64,000 bases of DNA from Acidobacteriota bacterium (GCA_018269075.1 JAFDVJ010000014.1:1-64000), one strand, 5' to 3'; numbered from the stretch's first letter, positions 32,634 through 41,680 are shown. Notes: generated by a model not told the origin, from the letters alone. Translations and numbers: made by a program.

Positions 32634-35300
32634 TCATCCTTCCTCGCGTTTGCCGACCGCGACGACGTTGTCGACGTAGCCTTCGAAGGTGTCGTCGTGC
32701 GAGATCACGAAAAGCTGGTCGAAGGTCTTGCGCTCGGTGATGTGCGAAATCTGTTCGGCGAGCCGTTCGCGGCGGGCGGCGTCCATATTGGTCGTCGGTT
32801 CGTCGAAAAACGCGAGCCGGATATCGGAAAGCTGTTTCAGAAGCGCGAGCCGGACGGCGAGCGCGGCGGCCATCTGTTCGCCGCCCGAGAGATTGACGAA
32901 CGGCCGGTCGAAGCCGTCTTCTTCGAGGACGATGCCGTAATCCTCGGTCCAGCGGAGCGTCCGCTCGGCGTTGCCGGTGATCTCGCGAAACATCTGGTTG
33001 GCTTCGAGCGAGACGTAATAGATATAGTTCTTGGCGACGAGCGGCGCCGACTTTTTGAGCGTCTCGCGAATGAAATCGGTCGCCTCGGCGACCTGTTCGA
33101 GCCGTTCCTTTTCCTGAAACTCGGCCTGCATCGCCCGCCGGATCTCGGCGAGCCGCGCGAGCTCCGCTTCGGCCTGCGCGCGGCCGCGTTCGGCGTTGGC
33201 GAGATGCGCGCGCGTTTCGGCCTGCCGCTTTTCGAGCTCCGAGAGCGCGTATTTTTCGGCCTGGTGCCGCTCGCGGTCGTAAGCGCCGGCGGCCGCGCGG
33301 AATTCCCTTTCGGCCGTTTCGAGCGCGCCGGCGGCCGCCGTCAGCCCGGCGTCGGCCTGCGCGAATTCCGTCTCGCGTTCGGGCAGCTGGCGGGCGGCGT
33401 TTTCGTTGGCTAAGTATTCGCGGTGCGCGGCCGCCGTCCGGTCGCGCTCGGCGGACGATTCGGCCCAGTTCGCGTCGAGGTCCCGGTAGCTTTCGAGCCG
33501 TTCGGCGAGCGTGCAGCGCTCGCTTTCGAGCCGTTCGAGATTCTTTTCGATCTCCGACAGCTTTTCGCGGATGACGAGCTCGCGCTTCGTCTCCGCGTCG
33601 AGAATCTGGATCTTCGCCCGCGGATTGCCGAGCGTTTTCAGATCGGCTTCGGCCCGCGCGAGGTCCTTTTGCAGCTGATCCTTGTCGCCGAGGTCCTTGA
33701 TGAGCGCCTCCTTCTCGTCGCGGTAGCCCTTGCCTTCGTCGGCGATCTCGGCTTCGCGCTGGCGGAGGTTGTCGAGCATCGCCGAATATTTGTCGGCCTC
33801 GCGCGCGAGCCGCAGATCGCCGGCGATCGTCTTCTGCTCGGTTTCGAGCGCGCCGATCTGCGCGCGGGCTTCGGTGAACTGGTCCTTGAGAAAGCTGTCG
33901 AGCGTTTCGCCGGGCTTCAGGTTGAGGCATTTCTGCGAGAGGATCGGGCAGAGCCCGTTTTTCACTTCCGCCTGAAACTGCTCGTCGTGTTCGAGCTTGG
34001 CGCGAAACCGTGTGATCTCGCGCGTCAGCTCGGAATCGCGCTGCTGGAGCCGTTCGCAGTCCTTCGCGGCCGACGCTTTCGTTTCGGCCTCGCGGAGCTG
34101 CTCCTTGTTCTTCGTGTATTTCGCGCGCAGGTCGTTCATCTTCTCGTCGAGCCGCCGGATCTCGGCCTCTTTCGCGCGGACCGCCGCGAGCTGCTCGATC
34201 AGATCGTCGCGCCGCTTTTCGAGCGCTTCCTGTTCGCCGACGAGCGGCTGGAGCTTTTCGATCTCGCGCGCGGCCTGCCGCGTCTTTTCGAGATTTTCCT
34301 CGAAGCGCTTGCGGTCGGCCGTCACCTGCAGCGCGGCCGTCTCGACGCGGCGCTGCTCGGCGGCGAGCTTTTCGCGCTCGCCGCGCTCGCGTTCGAGCTC
34401 TTTCAAACGGCCGAGCGCGGCGAGATGCTTTTCGTGATCGGCGGCGACCCGTTCGACGCTTTCCGAGGCCGCGCGCGCCTGCCGGAGTTCGTTTTCGCGC
34501 TGCGACCGCAGGAATTCGGCGCGCGTCTTCTCGGTCTGCGCGCGGTCGAAAACGGTTTTCAGCGCGTCGACCTGTTTCTCGGTCTCGTTAAAGGCCGCGA
34601 CCGCTTCCGTTTTGGCGGCGACCTCTTTTTCGAGCGTTTCGAGCGCGGCCGCGAGCGTCGCGGTTTCGGCCGTCAGGTTTTTGAGGTTCTCGGCCTCGAT
34701 CTCGTAGCGCGCGAGCTCGCCCTCGGCGCGGCCGATCCGGATCTTCGTGTCGGTGATCTTCTGCTCGACGTAGCGCGAGGTCTGAAGCAGCCGTTCCGCG
34801 CCCTGCCGGTATTCCTCGACCTTCAATAATTTGTCGAACGCCTTTTTGCGTTCGGTCGGCGTTTCGAGAAAGATCGCCGTGAACGTCCCCTGCGGGACGC
34901 CGATCGCGCGGCGGAAAAGCGCTTCGAGATCGGTTCCGGCCTCGACGCCGAGATGCTGCCACAAAAAGCGCGCGACTTCCTCTTTCTTCTCGGCGATCCG
35001 CGTCTTTAATTGAATGTCGTAGACGAAATAGCCGGTGCCGGTGTCGCGGTAGACCGTGTATTCGCGGCCGTCGAGACCGCTCTCGAACGTCACGCGGGCG
35101 ACGCCTTTCTTCGCGCCGCGGCGGACGAAGTCGTCCTTTTTATAGTCGAGCAGATCGAACAGCGTCCAGGCGATCGCCTCGATCAGCGTCGTCTTGCCGG
35201 CGCCGTTCTCGCCCGTGATGGCCGTCGTGCCGCGCTGAAAGTTTTCTTCGAAATGCGCGTGAGATTTGATGTCTTCGAGCTCGATTCTGGTGATGTGCAT
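32634..35300 (-). CDS. SbcC/Rad50-like ATPase
   Basis: A protein of 888 residues with the split ATPase layout of SMC/Rad50: Walker A GENGAGKT (30-37), two coiled-coil arms, ABC signature NLSGGEQ (near 803) and Walker B with FDEPTTNMD (near 828). SbcC works with the nuclease SbcD on DNA ends and hairpins. The hinge carries CPILSQKC at about residues 449-456, a Cys-x6-Cys instead of the Rad50 Cys-x2-Cys zinc hook. No sbcD lies nearby. In a genome full of long inverted repeats a hairpin-processing enzyme is of interest, but a link is inference. ATG 35300 is supported by the family start MHITRIELEDIKSH. Confidence 0.88.
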   Translation of the reverse strand: MHITRIELEDIKSHAHFEENFQRGTTAITGENGAGKTTLIEAIAWTLFDLLDYKKDDFVRRGAKKGVARVTFESGLDGREYTVYRDTGTGYFVYDIQLKTRIAEKKEEVARFLWQHLGVEAGTDLEALFRRAIGVPQGTFTAIFLETPTERKKAFDKLLKVEEYRQGAERLLQTSRYVEQKITDTKIRIGRAEGELARYEIEAENLKNLTAETATLAAALETLEKEVAAKTEAVAAFNETEKQVDALKTVFDRAQTEKTRAEFLRSQRENELRQARAASESVERVAADHEKHLAALGRLKELERERGEREKLAAEQRRVETAALQVTADRKRFEENLEKTRQAAREIEKLQPLVGEQEALEKRRDDLIEQLAAVRAKEAEIRRLDEKMNDLRAKYTKNKEQLREAETKASAAKDCERLQQRDSELTREITRFRAKLEHDEQFQAEVKNGLCPILSQKCLNLKPGETLDSFLKDQFTEARAQIGALETEQKTIAGDLRLAREADKYSAMLDNLRQREAEIADEGKGYRDEKEALIKDLGDKDQLQKDLARAEADLKTLGNPRAKIQILDAETKRELVIREKLSEIEKNLERLESERCTLAERLESYRDLDANWAESSAERDRTAAAHREYLANENAARQLPERETEFAQADAGLTAAAGALETAEREFRAAAGAYDRERHQAEKYALSELEKRQAETRAHLANAERGRAQAEAELARLAEIRRAMQAEFQEKERLEQVAEATDFIRETLKKSAPLVAKNYIYYVSLEANQMFREITGNAERTLRWTEDYGIVLEEDGFDRPFVNLSGGEQMAAALAVRLALLKQLSDIRLAFFDEPTTNMDAARRERLAEQISHITERKTFDQLFVISHDDTFEGYVDNVVAVGKREEG

Positions 35301-35740
35301 TCTTTGATTTACGGATTACAAATTTTGTTCGATGGATAATTTTAACGCAATTCGCCGGTTTATGAAATTTAGGAAATGCTTCCCGCGAAAAACGCGAAAA
35401 GACGCGAAAAAGCGTTGAAGGATTCCGAAATATTTTCTTCATTCCGCGTTTTTTCGCCCATTTTTGCGGCTCGGTCATCGATCGAGCCGGCGACCTGTTC
35501 GTGAACCGCGTTTTCGATTGAATTTGATTCGTCAGCCCGGCGAACGGTCGTATTTATCCACCAAAAACACCAAAAACACTAAATTTCTTTCGTGTTTTTT
35601 TAGTGTTTTTAGTGTCTTTCGTGGATCAAAAACAACGCCGCGGCAGCCGGGTTTTTCTGATCCTTCGCGGGCGAACAAAGCAAACCCGCCGCCGGAGTTC
35701 AAAACCGATCGCCCGAAAGAAAAACCCGCCCGCGCCCGAG
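35301..35740. other. Intergenic gap with one AAAAACAC inverted repeat pair
   Basis: CACCAAAAACACCAAAAACAC (35560-35582) faces GTGTTTTTTTAGTGTTTTTAG (35592-35612). Nothing else is recognised apart from the promoter of the next gene. Confidence 0.55.
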
Positions 35741-35744
35741 ATTT

Positions 35745-35773
35745 TTGAAATCGGCGCGGACTCGTGTCAAAAT
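35745..35773 (+). promoter_or_regulatory. Promoter of zinc-ribbon/coiled-coil gene A
   Basis: TTGAAA (35745-35750), a 17-bp spacer and CAAAAT (35768-35773). The whole segment from TTTTGAAATC to the ATG is almost identical in the second paralogue (36869-36897), about 58 bp with few changes, while flanking bases differ. Confidence 0.6.
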
Positions 35774-35792
35774 TATCGCGCGGAAAATCTTT

Positions 35793-36779
35793 ATGCTCAC
35801 GAAATGCGTCAATTGCGGGTTTTATTTCACGGCGGCCGACGAATTCTGTCCGGGCTGCGGGCTGAGCGCCGCCTATACGCTCGAACCGACCTTGAACATC
35901 AATTACCGGCGCGTGCTGATCATCGCGCTGAGCCTGACGGTGCTGCTGGCGGCGCTGATCTTTTTCACATCTTCCGGGACGACGCTTCCCGGAATCCTGC
36001 TGATCGCCGCCCTGCTCGGCACGGTCGGCTCGTTAGCCGTCGAAGCGGGGTTCTTTAATTTGTTCTCCCAAATGAAATCGTCCGCCGTCAATCCGTCGTC
36101 GCTCGCCGCCAAGGAACGGATCATCGCCAAACGGATCGCCGAGCTCGGCAAACGCGGCGCGGCGCTCGACGAGGTGATGCGCCAGATCACCGAAACCGAC
36201 GGCCGCAAGCTGCAGGAAGTCCGCCAAAAACTGCTCACCGCGCGCGAGCTCGTCGCCGATCAGATCGCCCGCTACGAGCTCCAGCAGCAGAAGATCGCGC
36301 TCGTCCGGCTCCAGAACCGCGTCGAGCCTTATCTTTTCGGGCTCGACCGGCTCGACGAGACGGAATCGAAGAAAGGACTCGCGGCGGTCGAAAAAGCCCG
36401 GCAGGAATTGGAACAGCTCCGCCGGCCGCAGTCCGCGCACCTCTCGATCGACGGCGTCGATGCCGCCGTCGTCGAATTGCCCGAAAAGGCTTCCGCCGAA
36501 AAACGGGCGTTTCTCGACCAGCTCGACGAAACCGAAGCCTCGTGCGGGCAATTGCGCGAGGCGATCCTCAGCCGGCAGGCCGCGCGCGCATTGCAGGACA
36601 TCTCGCCGCTCGAGGAAGGCCTCCGGCTCGACGGCACGAAAGACGCCGGCCGCGACGCCGCGCTCTTCACTATCCGGGCGACGCTGACCGATTTCTCCGA
36701 CTCGTTCGACGAGCTCGAAAACGAATACCGCCGCATCCGGGCCGAAGCCGAGACCGAGCAGAAATTACTGGCCGGTTAA
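35793..36779 (+). CDS. Zinc-ribbon, membrane and coiled-coil protein, paralogue A
   Basis: A protein of 328 residues. It opens with a zinc ribbon, CVNCGFYF and CPGCG (C-x2-C twice, residues 5-24), followed by two hydrophobic helices (about 38-85) and a coiled coil of about 220 residues with LDETEASCGQLREAILSRQ and the terminal AEAETEQKLLAG. No enzyme motif. The second gene at 36917 repeats this plan. The strongly conserved zinc ribbon and C terminus against a divergent membrane part suggests the ends bind the same partner. ATG 35793 is chosen since both paralogues share it and the promoter lies just upstream. I recognise no named family. Confidence 0.75.
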   Translation: MLTKCVNCGFYFTAADEFCPGCGLSAAYTLEPTLNINYRRVLIIALSLTVLLAALIFFTSSGTTLPGILLIAALLGTVGSLAVEAGFFNLFSQMKSSAVNPSSLAAKERIIAKRIAELGKRGAALDEVMRQITETDGRKLQEVRQKLLTARELVADQIARYELQQQKIALVRLQNRVEPYLFGLDRLDETESKKGLAAVEKARQELEQLRRPQSAHLSIDGVDAAVVELPEKASAEKRAFLDQLDETEASCGQLREAILSRQAARALQDISPLEEGLRLDGTKDAGRDAALFTIRATLTDFSDSFDELENEYRRIRAEAETEQKLLAG

Positions 36780-36784
36780 GTAAA

Positions 36785-36822
36785 TCTGAGTCTTGAGTCT
36801 GAAGTCTTGAGTCTTAAGTCAT
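36785..36822. repeat. AGTCTTG heptamer cluster
   Basis: Four to five AGTCTTGAGTCTGA-type heptamers directly after the stop of paralogue A, without an inverted partner. Confidence 0.75.
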
Positions 36823-36868
36823 TTGGCGGCTGTTTCGATTTCGTCATCCCGGCGGGTTTTATCGACTT

Positions 36869-36897
36869 TTGAAATCCGCGCCCGCTCGTGTCAAAAT
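36869..36897 (+). promoter_or_regulatory. Promoter of zinc-ribbon/coiled-coil gene B
   Basis: TTGAAA (36869-36874), 17-bp spacer, CAAAAT (36892-36897), the duplicate of 35745-35773. Conservation of both hexamers and the spacer while neighbouring DNA diverged supports function. Confidence 0.6.
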
Positions 36898-36916
36898 TAT
36901 CGCGCGGAAACTCTTT

Positions 36917-37897
36917 ATGCTCACACAATGCGTCAATTGCGGGTTTTATTTCAGGCGAACCGACGAATTCTGTCTGAACTGCGGCATCGTTCATCCGAAC
37001 GAAAGCCTGAAAATAAAAAAAAGTCACCGGAGCCCGCTCGAAAAACTTCTTCTTTCGAATATTTTCCTGCTCGTCGTCGCGCTTTCGTTCGTCGTCCTGC
37101 TTCTTTATCTGGTCGCCGAACGCAGCTTCGAAAATCTGCCGTACCTCCAGACCTACATCTGGATCGGCGCGCTCGTTTCCGGCGGCGTCCTGCTGTTTGC
37201 GCTGCGCCTGCTCCGCGACGGCATCTTCGGGCCGAAGCTGCCGCACGTTCTCAAGCATAAGAACAACCTGACCTCGAAGATCAAGATCATCGACCGGCGG
37301 CTGGCCGAGCTCGAAAACCGCGGCCGCCGGATCGCGGCCGTCCTCGATAAGATCCGCGAGACCGACGGCGGCAGTCTGCCCGAAGTCCGCCGAAAACTGC
37401 TGACGGCGCGCGGGCTCGTCGCGAGCCAGTTCGAGCGCTACGACCTGCAGCGCAAAAAGATCGAGCTCGTCCGCCTGCAAAACGGCGTGTCGCCTTATCT
37501 TTACGGGTTGTCGGGACTCAGCGAGATCGACACGGAAAACGGGCTCACCGAAATCGAGAGCACGCGCGACGAGCTTCGCGACATTCGCCGCCGGCTGCAA
37601 AGTCGTGAGGCCGCCGCTTCGTCCGAAAGAGCCGCGTTCATCGCGCAGCTCGACGAAACCGAAGCGTCGTGCCAGAAGATCCGCGAAGCGCTGTTGAGCC
37701 GGCAGGCGGCGCGCGCCCTGCAGGAGATTTCGTCGGCCGCCGACGACCTCCGCTTGCCCGGCACCGCCCGCGAATCCGACATCTTCAACGTCCACGCGAC
37801 GCTGACGGATTTTTCCGAGTCGTTCGAGGAGCTCGAGCGCGAGTATCAGCGGCTCAAGGCCGAGGCCGAAACCGAACAGAAACTGTTGACCGAATAA
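36917..37897 (+). CDS. Zinc-ribbon, membrane and coiled-coil protein, paralogue B
   Basis: A protein of 326 residues with the same plan as the gene before it: CVNCGFYF and CLNCG zinc ribbon, two hydrophobic helices (about 45-95), then coiled coil with LDETEASCQKIREALLSRQ, ATLTDFSESFEELEREY and the end AEAETEQKLLTE. It arose by tandem duplication that included the promoter. Helix sequences have diverged the most. The small gene at 37906 follows after 8 bp and is probably co-transcribed with it. Confidence 0.75.
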   Translation: MLTQCVNCGFYFRRTDEFCLNCGIVHPNESLKIKKSHRSPLEKLLLSNIFLLVVALSFVVLLLYLVAERSFENLPYLQTYIWIGALVSGGVLLFALRLLRDGIFGPKLPHVLKHKNNLTSKIKIIDRRLAELENRGRRIAAVLDKIRETDGGSLPEVRRKLLTARGLVASQFERYDLQRKKIELVRLQNGVSPYLYGLSGLSEIDTENGLTEIESTRDELRDIRRRLQSREAAASSERAAFIAQLDETEASCQKIREALLSRQAARALQEISSAADDLRLPGTARESDIFNVHATLTDFSESFEELEREYQRLKAEAETEQKLLTE

Positions 37898-37905
37898 CGA
37901 ACATT

Positions 37906-38202
37906 ATGAAAATCGAAACCGGCGCGAGCGTCGTCGTCATTTTACAGAACCCGCGCGAGAAGATCGTCGGCGTCCTTCAGGAAATCGGCATCGCGGGCGT
38001 CTTCGTGCGCGGCATCGACCTCAGTTATTTCGAGGAATGGACGCGCTCGATCGCGAACGGCGAGCCGTATCTGCCGATGCAGGATTATTTCTTCCCGATG
38101 TGGCGCGTCGAGCGCGTCTCGAAGGACGAAAGCGCGGCCGGGATGCCGTCGATGGCCGCGCTCTTCCGCGAGCGGACGGGGCTCGATTTCAGCGATTTTT
38201 GA
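37906..38202 (+). CDS. Small conserved hypothetical protein, 98 residues
   Basis: Starts MKIETGASVVVILQNPREK and continues with a beta-rich half (GVLQEIGIAGVFVRGIDL) and a more polar end (GLDFSDF). The first half resembles a small beta-barrel of Sm-like or PilZ-like size, but no motif settles it. The ATG lies 8 bp after paralogue B, which supports translation coupling. Its 3' end overlaps the convergent kinase gene by 14 bp. Confidence 0.65.
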   Translation: MKIETGASVVVILQNPREKIVGVLQEIGIAGVFVRGIDLSYFEEWTRSIANGEPYLPMQDYFFPMWRVERVSKDESAAGMPSMAALFRERTGLDFSDF

Positions 38203-40654
38203 GCGTCCGCTCGCGCGCCGATTCCTCGATCTTTTTCCATTCCTGCTCGTAATACACGGCGCTTTTTTCGTCGCCGCGCGCGCGGCAGAGCGCGGCGAGC
38301 TGCCGGCTCTGCGTCTGCAGCGCCCGCCGCACCTCGGAGTTTCCGGGGTCGGCCTGCCGGATCTCGCGGTTGAGCGCGTACGCTTTTTCGAGATAATCGA
38401 GCGCCGGCCCCGTTTCGCCGAGCGCAATTAAAGTCTCGGCGATCGACTGGCTGCAGGTCGAAACGTCGAATTTCGCTTCGGTGTTGCGCGGGTCTCCGGC
38501 CAGCGTGTCCGCGAAGACGCGCTCGGCGATCCGGATCTTGTCGAGCGCTTCGCGATGCCGCCCGTTGCGCGAGAGCGTTTCGCCGAGGTTGGTCGCGGCG
38601 GCCGCCAGCGAGCGCCGGTTGTAGAGATTTTCGCGGTCGAGCGCGGAGAGCGATTCGGCGAGCGCGTAGGATTTTTCGTGAAACGGCAGCGCGGCCGCGA
38701 AAAAACCGGCGGCGTCCGGGTTTTGGTTGGCGGCCGACTGATCGCCGAGCCAGACGAGCGCCGTTCCGATCCGCTGGTTGATCCGCATCACGAGCTTCAG
38801 GTTTTCGACGTTCTTCTCGTCCGCCGCAAAGAGATTTTCGGCCAGCGCGAGCGCGTTTTTGAAGATCTCGACCTTATTTTCATAGCCCGGCGCGAGGTCG
38901 CCCTGCCGGATCAGGAGCTGCGCTTTCTGGAGCTTGTATTCCGGGTTGTCGGGCGCGATTGCGAGCAGCTCGTCCTGGAGGCCGAGCGCCCTTTCGAGAA
39001 CGCGGCTCTTTTCCTGCATATCGCTCGTCCGCATCAGGAGCGCGAAGAGCGCGTCGTCGGCCCTGACGAGCTCGAATTTCGCTTCGGCGTTGCCGGTTTC
39101 GGCCGCGACCACGCTTTCGAGCAGCGCGACCGCCTTGCGGTAGCTTTCGAGCGCGCCGGCGGTGTCGCCGATGTTCGCCGCGTAGGCCTTGCCCTGAACG
39201 TCGCCGAGTTTCAGATAGGCCCGCGCGAGCTCGCGCTGGAGCGCGCGGTTGTCGGACGATTCGGCGGCCAGATTGTCGAGATAGCGCGTCGCGTCGCGGA
39301 CCAGCATCTCGCGCGTCGCGGTCGAACCGGGCAGCTCGGCGATCGCGTCGTGGTATTTGAAGATCACGTTGTTGGCGAGCTCGCGGACTTCGCGGAAACG
39401 GTTTTCGGCCCGCAGCTCGGCCCGCCGCGCCTCGCGCGCCTGCCAGAAGGCGACCGCGATGCCGGCGCAGAGCGAGAGAAAGACGAGCGCCGCCGCGACC
39501 ACGCCGGCGCGATTCCGGCGAAAGAACTTGGCCGCCCGGTAGGCGAACGTGTGCGGCCGCGCGATGATCGGCACGCCCTCGAGATAGCGCCGGATGTCTT
39601 CGGAAAACTGCCCGACCGAAACGTATCTTTCCGAAATCTCCTTGCGGAGCGCCTTGAGGACGATGTTGTCGAGATCGCCCCTTAGGGATTTCGGATTTCG
39701 GATTTCGGATTTCGGATCGGGTTTTGAATTGACGGCGGACGACGGGCGCGGGGGATCGATTTCGAGAATCGCTTTTTCGAGGTCGAGCTGGCTTTTCGAA
39801 TCGAACTTGTAGGGCTTCCGGCCGGTCAGCAGCTCGTAGAGGACGACGCCGAGGCTGTAGATGTCGCTCGCCGTGCCGATCCGTTCGCCGCGGATCTGCT
39901 CGGGCGAGGCGTAGGCCGGCGTCATCATCCCGAGCGCGGTCGCCGTCCCGATCTCGTCTTCGGTTTCGGGCGTCAGAATCTTGCCGATCCCGAAATCGAG
40001 CAGCTTCGGCGCGCCGCCGGGCGTCACGAGGATGTTTTTCGGCTTGAGGTCGCGGTGGACGACGAGGTTCTGGTGCGCGTACTGGACGGCCGCGCAGACC
40101 TCGCGAAAGAGTTTCAAACGGTCGTCGAGCGAGAGATGCTGCGCCGCGCAGTAATCGTCGATCGCCGCGCCCTCGACGAACTCCATCACCAGATAGGGCC
40201 GCCCGTCGGCGGTCATCCCGCCGTCGAGAAAACGCGCGATCGACGGGTGTTCGAGCGACGCGAGGATCTTCTGCTCGTGGCGGAAGCGCGAGAGCACCGC
40301 GTCGGTGTCCATCCCGCGCTTGATGACTTTCAATGCGACGCGCTGCCGGAAATCGCTCGTCTCGCGGACCGCCTCGTAGACCGCGCCCATCCCGCCGCGG
40401 CCGAGCTCGCGCAGAATCCGGTAATCGCCGATCCGTTCGGGAGTCTTCGGCGCTTCGCCCGCGAAACGTTCGAACGCGTTTTTTTCGAGCGGGTCGGCGG
40501 TCTCGTCGGCGGCGAGCGCGAGCATCTTCTCGAGCTCGCGGCGCATCTCGCTGTCGTCGCAGACGGACGCCAGAAAGTCCCCGCGCTCGGCCGTCCCGAG
40601 CTCGACCGATTCGTTGAAGAGACGCTTGATCTTTTGATAACGCTCAGGGTTCAT
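38189..40654 (-). CDS. Ser/Thr protein kinase with C-terminal TPR-like repeats and repeat-derived insert
   Basis: A protein of 821 residues. Kinase domain about 78-360: GRGGMGAV (85-92), VALKVIK (K109), HRDLKPKN (200-207), DFG (220-222) and SDIYSLGVVLYELLTG. One membrane helix (382-404) is followed by about 400 residues of tetratricopeptide-like helices. This is the usual acidobacterial kinase that accompanies an ECF sigma factor, and the sigma gene lies just upstream. Residues about 311-324 (KPDPKSEIRNPKS) come from GGATTTC heptamers inserted before the conserved LRGDLDNIVLKALRKE; the frame is kept. Start ATG 40654 (MNPERYQKIK); the open frame upstream only translates AGTCTTG repeats. Confidence 0.92.
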   Translation of the reverse strand: MNPERYQKIKRLFNESVELGTAERGDFLASVCDDSEMRRELEKMLALAADETADPLEKNAFERFAGEAPKTPERIGDYRILRELGRGGMGAVYEAVRETSDFRQRVALKVIKRGMDTDAVLSRFRHEQKILASLEHPSIARFLDGGMTADGRPYLVMEFVEGAAIDDYCAAQHLSLDDRLKLFREVCAAVQYAHQNLVVHRDLKPKNILVTPGGAPKLLDFGIGKILTPETEDEIGTATALGMMTPAYASPEQIRGERIGTASDIYSLGVVLYELLTGRKPYKFDSKSQLDLEKAILEIDPPRPSSAVNSKPDPKSEIRNPKSLRGDLDNIVLKALRKEISERYVSVGQFSEDIRRYLEGVPIIARPHTFAYRAAKFFRRNRAGVVAAALVFLSLCAGIAVAFWQAREARRAELRAENRFREVRELANNVIFKYHDAIAELPGSTATREMLVRDATRYLDNLAAESSDNRALQRELARAYLKLGDVQGKAYAANIGDTAGALESYRKAVALLESVVAAETGNAEAKFELVRADDALFALLMRTSDMQEKSRVLERALGLQDELLAIAPDNPEYKLQKAQLLIRQGDLAPGYENKVEIFKNALALAENLFAADEKNVENLKLVMRINQRIGTALVWLGDQSAANQNPDAAGFFAAALPFHEKSYALAESLSALDRENLYNRRSLAAAATNLGETLSRNGRHREALDKIRIAERVFADTLAGDPRNTEAKFDVSTCSQSIAETLIALGETGPALDYLEKAYALNREIRQADPGNSEVRRALQTQSRQLAALCRARGDEKSAVYYEQEWKKIEESARERTLKNR
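39687..39720. repeat. GGATTTC heptamers inside the kinase gene
   Basis: Four to five tandem copies in the coding region, same family as eleven intergenic clusters. No inverted partner nearby. Confidence 0.85.
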
Positions 40655-40661
40655 CGGAGTT

Positions 40662-40848
40662 AATAGTCTTGAGTCTTGAGTCTTGAGTCTTGAGTCTTGA
40701 GTCTTGAGTCTTGAGTCCTCGCGGCCGTCGATGATCTCCGCGGATGGAAATATTTTCAGCGCCGCTCGCCTGAAATCTTCAGCTGCCGCCATCGTCAACC
40801 GACTCAAGACTCAAGACTCAAGACTTCAGACTCAGGACTCGTCAGAGC
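40662..40848. repeat. AGTCTTG heptamer inverted pair between sigma and kinase genes
   Basis: About eight AGTCTTG copies (40662-40720) and about six inverted CAAGACT copies (40800-40848) surround a 79-bp core. The inverted arm touches the sigma stop codon at 40842. Transcribed from the sigma gene, it would form a long hairpin between the two coding regions. Confidence 0.85.
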
Positions 40849-41396
40849 TGCGCCCGCAGCCACGCTTTCGCCATCCGCCATTCGCGTTTGACGGTCGAAT
40901 CGGAGATTTCGAGCACTTCGGCGGTTTCCTCGATCGTCAGGCCGCCGAAAAAACGGAGCTCGACGATCCGCGCCTGCGTCTCGTCATATTCGGCGAGCCG
41001 TTTGAGCGCGTCGTCGAGCGCGACCAGATCGAGATCTTTTTCGCCGGAAAGGCCGGCCGCCTCTTCGAGCGAGAGCCGCGCCGCGCCGTCGCCGCGTTTC
41101 TGCGCGCTGCGCCGGACGGCGTAATTGACGAGAATCCGGCGCATCATCTCGGCCGCGATCGAGAAGAAATGCGCGCGGTTGCGCCAGTCGACCGCGCGCT
41201 GTTCGAGCAGCCGCAGATAGGCTTCGTGGACGAGCGCCGTCGCCTGCAGCGTGTGATCGCCGCGCTCGTTCCGGAGCTGGTTGGCGGCGACCCGCCGGAG
41301 CTCGTCGTAGATCAGCGGCAGCAGCGCGTCGAGCGATTCGCGGTCGCCGGCCTGCGCCTTCTTCAAAAGTCTCGTAAATTCCCGTTTTTCCGTCAT
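40842..41396 (-). CDS. ECF sigma factor (TIGR02999-type)
   Basis: A protein of 184 residues. Region 2 (about 30-95) holds DALLPLIYDELRRVAANQL and the conserved TLQATALVHEAYLRL, the signature of the sigma factors common in Acidobacteria and Planctomycetes; region 4 (about 125-180) has VELRFFGGLTIEETAEVL and STVKREWRMAKAWL. It recruits RNA polymerase to unknown promoters. The TPR kinase that usually regulates or is regulated with such factors follows 187 bp downstream. ATG 41396 (MTEKREFTRLLKKAQAGD) fits the family; the longer frame adds atypical residues. Confidence 0.93.
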   Translation of the reverse strand: MTEKREFTRLLKKAQAGDRESLDALLPLIYDELRRVAANQLRNERGDHTLQATALVHEAYLRLLEQRAVDWRNRAHFFSIAAEMMRRILVNYAVRRSAQKRGDGAARLSLEEAAGLSGEKDLDLVALDDALKRLAEYDETQARIVELRFFGGLTIEETAEVLEISDSTVKREWRMAKAWLRAQL

Positions 41397-41587
41397 CAAC
41401 CAGTTGAAATCCTTCGCACGCCGGGTCTTCGGATGCCGGCCCGTTTTTTCGCGATGCCCGCCGGCGGCCAGATTTTCCCGGAATTCCGTTATTTTAACCA
41501 TAAACCGCGAAAACGACAATTTTTTCCGGCCCGCTGACCCCTTTTGAAAAAAAATCCTGCGATTTAGTCGAAAAGCAATTTTTTGCT

Positions 41588-41655
41588 CGAATTTGGTCTT
41601 CGGGCTTTGAAATCAAAGCAAAGACCGAAGACCGAAGACCGAAGACCAAATTCGT
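41588..41655. repeat. GACCGAA heptamer inverted pair
   Basis: TTTGGTCTTCGGGCTTTGA (41592-41612) faces AAGACCGAAGACCGAAGACC (41621-41648), upstream of the propeller gene. Confidence 0.65.
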
Positions 41656-41680
41656 CAATCGATTCAATAAACAGCCAACT

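Noticed and set aside
40655-40807. N-terminal extension of the TPR kinase with DSRLKTQ repeats
   Set aside because: Codons derive from the intergenic AGTCTTG array; the family start is ATG 40654.
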